The notes under the pieces were generated by a model, which did no database searches, had not been told where the DNA came from, and saw nothing but the letters and a program-made list of their open reading frames with translations. This document shows positions 15,682-20,460 of a stretch of 20,460 nucleotides of DNA, piece by piece (position 1 is the first letter of the stretch; every line of letters begins with the position of its first letter). Origin of the DNA: JAVBOD01 sp031551045 (lineage in GTDB: Bacteria > Bacteroidota > Bacteroidia > Bacteroidales > UBA932); contig JAVBOD010000086.1 of assembly GCA_031551045.1 (NCBI GenBank), forward strand, positions 1 through 20,460, given 5' to 3'. A program made the position numbers and the translations under genes.

Positions 15682-16581
15682 ATGAAATTAAAAAGAGAAG
15701 TAAAAATAGGCGCCTACATTGTGGCTACCCTTTTTATAATGTACTGGGTCTTTAATTTTTTAAAAGGTCAAGATATTTTTAATAAGTCCGTAACTTATTA
15801 TGCCCGGTATGAAAGTGTAGAAGGATTGGTTCCCACGGCTCAAGTATATATCAAAGGATTAAAAGTCGGTATCATAGAAAAAATAGAGTACGAACAAAAA
15901 GAAAAACTTTTTTTGGTTCGCTTGCGCGTAGAGGCCGGATACATTATTCCGGAAAACTCTATCGCTAAAATTTTCAACGCCGATTTGATGGGAAATAAAG
16001 CTGTAAGCATAGTGCTTGGCAGCAGCCCAAAACAGTTGGCCCCGGGAAGCATCATGGCCTCGGATATCTCTACCGACCTGATGACTGAAATCATGCCGCT
16101 GAAAGGGAAATTAGATTCCTTGCTGATAAAAACAAACGAAACGTTTGCGGCCATCAATAATATACTGACAGAAGAAAAGCAAAATGAAATAAAAAGCATC
16201 ATCACTAATTTAGCCACATCCACGAGCAACTTAGCGGCGTTGACCAACACGCTCAACGAAGAGAAAACACATTTGTCGAATACGATGAAAAACGCGGAAA
16301 CATTTACGGCCTCCTTAGCTCAAAATACAGGTAACATCACGGCCATGCTCGAGAATTTAAAAGCTGTTTCCGACACCTTGCACAATACTGAAATCGGAGC
16401 GCTCATCGCTAAAGTAAACAATTTGCTTTCGGCAGCCAATTCACTCGATGGAACCGTAGGACAGTTGCTGCATAACGACGAACTTTATAAAAATCTATCG
16501 TCCACTTTGCACGATCTCGATTTATTATTACAAGACTTAAAAGCAAACCCTAAAAAATATGTCAAGCTATCGTTGTTTTAA
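15682..16581 (+). CDS. mlaD: MlaD-like MCE-domain lipid transport protein
   Basis: A 299-residue inner-membrane-anchored protein of the mammalian-cell-entry family, which carries phospholipids between the membranes as a hexameric ring. A single N-terminal membrane segment (about 9-27: IGAYIVATLFIMYWVFNFL) precedes the MCE/MlaD domain (about 37-115), with YESVEGLVPTAQVYIKGLKVG and IFNADLMGNKAVSIVLG. The rest (about 130-299) is helical and Asn/Thr/Leu-rich with likely coiled coil, matching the long helical tails of MCE proteins. It is encoded 22 bp after the amidase. The usual partners MlaE (permease) and MlaF (ATPase) are not in this window; a separate locus would have to supply them. Confidence 0.88.
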   Translation: MKLKREVKIGAYIVATLFIMYWVFNFLKGQDIFNKSVTYYARYESVEGLVPTAQVYIKGLKVGIIEKIEYEQKEKLFLVRLRVEAGYIIPENSIAKIFNADLMGNKAVSIVLGSSPKQLAPGSIMASDISTDLMTEIMPLKGKLDSLLIKTNETFAAINNILTEEKQNEIKSIITNLATSTSNLAALTNTLNEEKTHLSNTMKNAETFTASLAQNTGNITAMLENLKAVSDTLHNTEIGALIAKVNNLLSAANSLDGTVGQLLHNDELYKNLSSTLHDLDLLLQDLKANPKKYVKLSLF

Positions 16582-16809
16582 ACCATAAAATATTTATAAA
16601 AAAAGAATTGAATCTCAACAATATAGACGTAAATAACTCATTTAAAAAGGAATAAAATTTAGCGTTTTTTTAGGTTGACTATAAGAGCATTATAGACTTT
16701 TTCAAAAATACAAGTAAAAAATATTTTTTTTACACATTTTTTTTCACCAAATTTGTAACTCGAAAATCGAGAGTTTTTGTATCCATATAAAATTTGTAAT
16801 TAAATAATC
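16582..16809. other. A+T-rich region upstream of dnaA
   Basis: About 230 bp with no coding frame and very high A+T. It contains a perfect hairpin CTCGA-AAA-TCGAG (16759-16771), two copies of AAATTTGTAA (16749-16758 and 16790-16799), and one near-consensus DnaA-box-like site, TTTTACACA (16728-16736, one mismatch to TTATNCACA). CAAATTTG (16748-16755) and AAAATTTG (16789-16796) are each one mismatch from the -7 promoter consensus and may drive dnaA. No clear terminator for the upstream mlaD gene is seen. This could be dnaA regulatory DNA or part of an origin, but clustered DnaA boxes are absent. Confidence 0.5.
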
Positions 16810-18237
16810 ATGCCTAACGCTCATCACGAACAGGTTTGGAATGGCTGCCTCCAAATAATACGGGACATTATACCTCCGGCAAGTTACAGCACTTGGTTTG
16901 AGCCCATAGCTCCTGTAAAATTAAAAGACAGTGTTTTGACCATTGAGGTGCCTACGCAATTTTTTTATGAATACATTGAGGAGCATTTTATTGACTTAAT
17001 CAGTAAAACACTGCGCAAGACGTTGGGACAAAATGCCCAGCTGGAGTATAGCGTGAGAGTGGTAGAAGGAGGCTCTGCTGTAACGTATCCGCCACAAGGC
17101 CGCGTTGACTTAAAGAATAAATCAATCCCCTATCCCCATTCGCAGGAAAAAGTAAACGATATCAATCCGTTTGCTATTCCCGGATTGAAACAATTGCAAA
17201 TTGACCCACAACTCAATTCCAATTATAAATTTGCAAACTTTATAGAAGGAGAATGCAATCGCTTATCCCGTTCGGCCGGGATGACCGTATCGGAAAACCC
17301 CGGTACAACCGCGTTCAATCCTCTATTCATATATGGAAATTCAGGTTTAGGAAAAACACATTTGGCACAGGCAATCGGTATTGCCGTCAAAGAAAGTTAT
17401 CCCGATAAAATCGTGCTGTACGTAAACGCCAATCGCTTCCAAACTCAGTATATGGATGCCGTGATTGTGAAGAACAAACTGACGGACTTCCTGAATTTCT
17501 ATCAAATGATAGATGTCTTGATTATTGATGATGTACAAGAATTTGCCGGGAAAGAAGGCACACAAAATGCGTTTTTTCATATATTCAATCATCTTCACCA
17601 ATCGGGGAAACAATTGATTCTTACATCGGATAAGCCGCCGGTTGATTTACAAGGTTTGGAACAGCGTTTATTGTCGCGCTTCAAATGGGGGCTTTCGGCC
17701 GAATTAAGCGCACCCGATTATGAAACCCGGAAAGCCATCTTAAAAGCTAAAACCTATCAAAACGGAATAGAAATTCCACACAATGTGATAGAGTATATTG
17801 CCGATAAAGTAAATACCAACATTCGCGAATTGGAAGGCGCATTGGTTTCGTTATTAGCCCAGTCAACCTTGAATAAGAAATCCATTACATTGGAGTTGGC
17901 CGAAAAGATGACGGAAAAACTGGTGAGTAGCGCCGACCGTGAAGTATCTATTGCCGAAATTCAAAAAACCGTGTGCAATTATTTCGGGTTGGCTACCGAA
18001 AGTATGCAATCGAAATCGCGCAAACGCGAGATTGTACAAGCCCGGCAAATTGCCATGTACCTTTGCCGCAGCATGACCAAATCGTCGTTAGCCTCCATTG
18101 GAGCACAAATCGGCGGGAAAGACCATGCCACAGTACTGCACGCCTACAACACCGTATGTGACTTGATGGATACCGACAAACATTTCCGGCAATATGTATC
18201 CGATATTGAACGAAAACTAAAAGTAGTAGTATTATAG
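16810..18237 (+). CDS. dnaA: Chromosomal replication initiator DnaA
   Basis: A 475-residue AAA+ ATPase that binds DnaA boxes and opens the replication origin. Domain I (about 1-90: WNGCLQIIRDIIPPASYSTWFEPI) mediates self-interaction and helicase loading, followed by a linker. The AAA+ domain has Walker A GNSGLGKT at 176-183 and Walker B LIIDDVQEF at 237-245. The C-terminal DNA-binding domain carries the DnaA signature around GGKDHATVLHAY (Asp438, His439), the helix that reads the box. Length is normal. ATG 16810 is the first start before conserved domain I; no Shine-Dalgarno precedes it. It has its own terminator downstream and mnmE follows as a separate unit. Confidence 0.97.
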   Translation: MPNAHHEQVWNGCLQIIRDIIPPASYSTWFEPIAPVKLKDSVLTIEVPTQFFYEYIEEHFIDLISKTLRKTLGQNAQLEYSVRVVEGGSAVTYPPQGRVDLKNKSIPYPHSQEKVNDINPFAIPGLKQLQIDPQLNSNYKFANFIEGECNRLSRSAGMTVSENPGTTAFNPLFIYGNSGLGKTHLAQAIGIAVKESYPDKIVLYVNANRFQTQYMDAVIVKNKLTDFLNFYQMIDVLIIDDVQEFAGKEGTQNAFFHIFNHLHQSGKQLILTSDKPPVDLQGLEQRLLSRFKWGLSAELSAPDYETRKAILKAKTYQNGIEIPHNVIEYIADKVNTNIRELEGALVSLLAQSTLNKKSITLELAEKMTEKLVSSADREVSIAEIQKTVCNYFGLATESMQSKSRKREIVQARQIAMYLCRSMTKSSLASIGAQIGGKDHATVLHAYNTVCDLMDTDKHFRQYVSDIERKLKVVVL

Positions 18238-18280
18238 AAAACCAAAATATTTCAGGGTGAGAGCTGTTTTTTTTGGTGAA

Positions 18281-18310
18281 GGGTTGTCCGGCTACGGACA
18301 ACCCTTTTTT
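18281..18310 (+). terminator. Rho-independent terminator of dnaA
   Basis: GGGTTGTCCG (18281-18290) and CGGACAACCC (18295-18304) form a perfect 10-bp stem around GCTA, followed by six T residues. Confidence 0.93.
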
Positions 18311-18324
18311 ACAATAAAAGATGT

Positions 18325-18332
18325 TATCTTTG
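18325..18332 (+). promoter_or_regulatory. Consensus -7 box directly upstream of mnmE
   Basis: TATCTTTG ends 6 bp before the mnmE ATG, so the transcript should begin at or next to the start codon. The -33 position falls in the T-run of the dnaA terminator, with no clear TTG. Confidence 0.65.
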
Positions 18333-18338
18333 TGACTA

Positions 18339-19730
18339 ATGAACGAAAACGCATATAAAACAAAATTATTTCATGATACCATCGCCGCTATCGCAACTCC
18401 TGCCGGACGCGGTGGTATTGCGGTTATCCGTGTGAGCGGCAGCGAAGCGTTTACTATCGTCGATAAAATTTTTGTAGCAAAATCCTGCAAGCGAGTTGCT
18501 GAGGAAGCAAGCCATCGCTTGCTGTTCGGCGAAATTCAAAACGGCGAAGAGAAAATAGACGAAGTGCTGGTAAGTATTTTCCGCGCGCCACACTCGTTTA
18601 CCGGCGACGATACGGTCGAGATTTCGTGCCACGGTTCCATTTATATCCAGCAAAAAATTTTGGAGCTACTGATTGCCAACGGCGCACGCTTAGCTACTGC
18701 CGGCGAATTTACACAACGCGCTTTTTTGAACGGAAAAATGGACTTGGCACAAGCCGAAGCGGTGGCCGATGTGATTGCTTCGGAAAGCGCGGCGGCGCAT
18801 CGCGTGGCTTTGCAACAACTGCGCGGCGGTTTTTCCGAAGAGTTGAAACAGCTGCGCGAACAACTGTTGAATTTTGTTTCGCTCATTGAATTGGAGTTGG
18901 ATTTTGCCGAAGAAGAAGTCGAATTTGCCGACCGCACGCAATTCAACGTGTTGCTACACGAACTGCAAACCGTTATTGGCCGCTTGGTGCAATCGTTTTC
19001 GTTGGGCAACGTTCTTAAAAACGGCGTGCCGGTGGCTATTGTCGGACAAACAAACGTTGGGAAAAGCACCTTGCTCAATGCGCTGCTGGGCGAAGAGCGC
19101 GCCATTGTGTCGGATATTCACGGCACCACCCGCGACACCATCGAAGATTGCATTACACTGAACGGCGTGCAATTCCGCTTTATCGACACGGCCGGCATAC
19201 GGCACGCCACGGAAACCATTGAACGGCTGGGCATCGAACGCACCTACGAAAAAATCCGCAAAGCGGCCATTGTGTTGTTATTATTAGATGCCACACGCCC
19301 CGAAACATTTGCAATTGTAGATGATATTCAAGCGCATTTAGCAGATGGGCAACAGTTGATAGTTGTGGTAAATAAAATAGATTCGGTTCAAGATTCAAGA
19401 TTCAAGATTCAAGATTATACTCCGATTGAGATTTCTGCAAAAAAGAAAGAAGGCCTGAAAATTTTGATTGAAGCACTGAGCAAAACCATCAACCTCTCTC
19501 CCATAGCCGCTAACGAAACAATAGTTACCAACGTGCGCCACTACGAAGCATTGCAACGCGCACAGGAAGCTTTGACACGTGTAGAGAAAAGTTTTTCTTC
19601 AGCTATTCCTACCGACCTGATTGCACAAGACATTCGCGAAGCACTGTATCACTTAGGTTCTATTACCGGCGAAATTTCGACGAATGAAATTCTGGAAAAT
19701 ATTTTTAGCAAATTCTGCATCGGAAAATAA
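18339..19730 (+). CDS. mnmE: tRNA uridine-5-carboxymethylaminomethyl modification GTPase MnmE
   Basis: A 463-residue cytoplasmic GTPase that works with MnmG to modify wobble uridine 34 in certain tRNAs, using a folate one-carbon unit. The N-terminal folate-binding domain (about 10-125) begins DTIAAIATPAGRGGIAVIRVSG. The G domain (about 227-380) shows G1 GQTNVGKST (236-244), G2 TTRDT, G3 DTAG, G4 NKID and G5 SAK. It ends in FCIGK, with the conserved C-terminal Cys (Cys460). ATG 18339 fits the family N-terminus. Two oddities: four tandem TTCAAGA heptamers lie between G4 and G5, and the 5' two-thirds is clearly richer in G+C than the rest and its neighbours. The terminator and promoter upstream separate it from dnaA. 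Confidence 0.95.
   Translation: MNENAYKTKLFHDTIAAIATPAGRGGIAVIRVSGSEAFTIVDKIFVAKSCKRVAEEASHRLLFGEIQNGEEKIDEVLVSIFRAPHSFTGDDTVEISCHGSIYIQQKILELLIANGARLATAGEFTQRAFLNGKMDLAQAEAVADVIASESAAAHRVALQQLRGGFSEELKQLREQLLNFVSLIELELDFAEEEVEFADRTQFNVLLHELQTVIGRLVQSFSLGNVLKNGVPVAIVGQTNVGKSTLLNALLGEERAIVSDIHGTTRDTIEDCITLNGVQFRFIDTAGIRHATETIERLGIERTYEKIRKAAIVLLLLDATRPETFAIVDDIQAHLADGQQLIVVVNKIDSVQDSRFKIQDYTPIEISAKKKEGLKILIEALSKTINLSPIAANETIVTNVRHYEALQRAQEALTRVEKSFSSAIPTDLIAQDIREALYHLGSITGEISTNEILENIFSKFCIGK
19387..19414 (+). repeat. Four perfect tandem copies of TTCAAGA inside mnmE
   Basis: The heptamer TTCAAGA is repeated four times without error and followed by TT. It encodes VQDSRFKIQD between the G4 (NKID) and G5 (SAK) loops. 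Because 7 is not a multiple of 3, a gain or loss of one unit would shift the reading frame. The tract has no stop in any forward frame. Confidence 0.9.
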
Positions 19731-19749
19731 CAAGTTTGTAAAATTCGGG

Positions 19750-20460
19750 TCACAGCCTTTTTGCTAATTTCTTTTGGTTGTTCATCCACTGGATAGCTTC
19801 GGCGGTATTCTTCACTCCTATGCGGGCAAATATCCTTTTCTTGTGGTATTTAACCGTAAAAATAGATATGCCGAGCAACTTGGCTATTTCGGCTTCGTTT
19901 TTCCCGTTGCTTGCAAGCTTTAGAACGGTTATGGCTTTTGAAGTCAATTTTTGAGTTTTCACTTCCACAAACTTCCCCGTAGAAGGCATATACTCATAAA
20001 CGGCAGACTTGTCATTCATTTTTATATACGCATTTCTAGGCTTCTCGTTGGCGGGATGACTTATAACACATAAGCCGAGCCTTAAAACACCATCGTTCGT
20101 TAAATCCAGCATCGTTACTTTATGATTCATCAAAACGACTTTGTTGTTTTTTTCCCGAATCCTGAAATCGAACGTATAATAGCCTTCCAACCTTTTCTCG
20201 ACAGGAAGGGAATAAAAGAACTCGAAGGATTTCGCATTGGCGGGGGCAACCATATCAAGGTCTTCCCGAAGAAGAATCTTTTCGTAGTAATGTAATCCGT
20301 AAGCGTTAATATCTTCCAGACTATTGCCCATAAGGAACGAGCAGTTTTTAGTGGCATATAAAAATTTCTCGCTCTTATAGTCGATGATGTAGGCATCAAT
20401 ATCCATTAAGGCCTCAACGGACTTCAACGTCTGTATAAAGTATCTGTCTCTTTCCGAATA
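19750..20460 (-). CDS. LuxR-type transcriptional regulator, N-terminus beyond the right edge
   Basis: The visible 236 residues end in a LuxR/GerE helix-turn-helix (about the last 60: LTSKAITVLKLASNGKNEAE, IAKLLGISIFTVKYHKKRIF, then ARIGVKNTAEAI). Before it lies a PAS-like sensory region containing IDAYIIDYKSEKFLYATKN and YTFDFRIREKN. The frame stays open to the window edge (reading YSERDRYFIQTLKSVEALMD), so the TTG at 20427 is not a credible start and the gene is cut by the window. No phosphoacceptor receiver domain is visible, so it is probably not a classical response regulator; this architecture is common in Bacteroidota regulators of unknown signal. It converges with mnmE, with 19 bp between the stops and no clear terminator. 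Confidence 0.85.
   Translation of the reverse strand, partial: YSERDRYFIQTLKSVEALMDIDAYIIDYKSEKFLYATKNCSFLMGNSLEDINAYGLHYYEKILLREDLDMVAPANAKSFEFFYSLPVEKRLEGYYTFDFRIREKNNKVVLMNHKVTMLDLTNDGVLRLGLCVISHPANEKPRNAYIKMNDKSAVYEYMPSTGKFVEVKTQKLTSKAITVLKLASNGKNEAEIAKLLGISIFTVKYHKKRIFARIGVKNTAEAIQWMNNQKKLAKRL

Noticed and set aside
18641..19105. 154-codon minus-strand frame opposite mnmE
   Set aside because: Ser/Lys/Cys-rich shadow caused by the G+C-rich codon pattern of mnmE; no recognisable domain.
20425..20427. TTG as start of the LuxR-type regulator
   Set aside because: The frame stays open to the window edge with sequence typical of this regulator group, so the gene continues outside.

Overview
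The window reads as chromosomal DNA of a Bacteroidota bacterium, most likely of the order Bacteroidales. Three things point there: several genes are preceded by the phylum's -7 promoter box (TAnnTTTG) and none by a clear Shine-Dalgarno sequence; there is a type IX secretion (T9SS) cargo protein with a C-terminal sorting domain; and the divergent pair lptD / amidase-mlaD, as I recall, is typical of the phylum. Base composition is moderate (roughly 40-45% G+C by eye), apart from a G+C-rich stretch in mnmE.

Layout. 1-380: decayed transposase remnant (minus strand), running off the left edge. 419-1720: folC (minus). 1999-2082: tRNA-Leu(GAG), followed after 13 nt by a D-2-hydroxyacid dehydrogenase (2096-3028) and a strong terminator. 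3086-3552: gene-free region with small related palindromes and repeat debris. 3605-4465: outer-membrane beta-barrel protein (minus). 4659-6377: YgiQ-type radical SAM protein, meeting a second barrel protein (6380-7300, minus) tail to tail with 2 bp between them. 7340-11503: 1387-residue T9SS surface protein with two GLUG regions and three MBG-like repeats, read in the same direction as the barrel gene and probably cotranscribed with it. 11618-14338: lptD (minus). 14430-16581: N-acetylmuramoyl-L-alanine amidase and an MlaD/MCE protein (plus). 16810-18237: dnaA. 18339-19730: mnmE. 19750 to the right edge: a LuxR-type regulator (minus) whose N-terminus lies outside the window.

How the genes relate. 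The middle of the window (7-16.5 kb) is about the cell envelope: LPS insertion (LptD), peptidoglycan cleavage (amidase), lipid transport (MlaD), a secreted surface protein and a barrel protein. The flanks are housekeeping: folate polyglutamylation, a leucine tRNA, replication initiation and tRNA wobble modification. I found no CRISPR array, prophage, toxin-antitoxin pair, biosynthetic cluster or recognisable new defence system. The most interesting points are the T9SS protein/barrel pair, the 7-bp tandem repeat and abrupt composition change inside mnmE, two probable leaderless promoters, and the palindrome-rich region at 3.1-3.4 kb.
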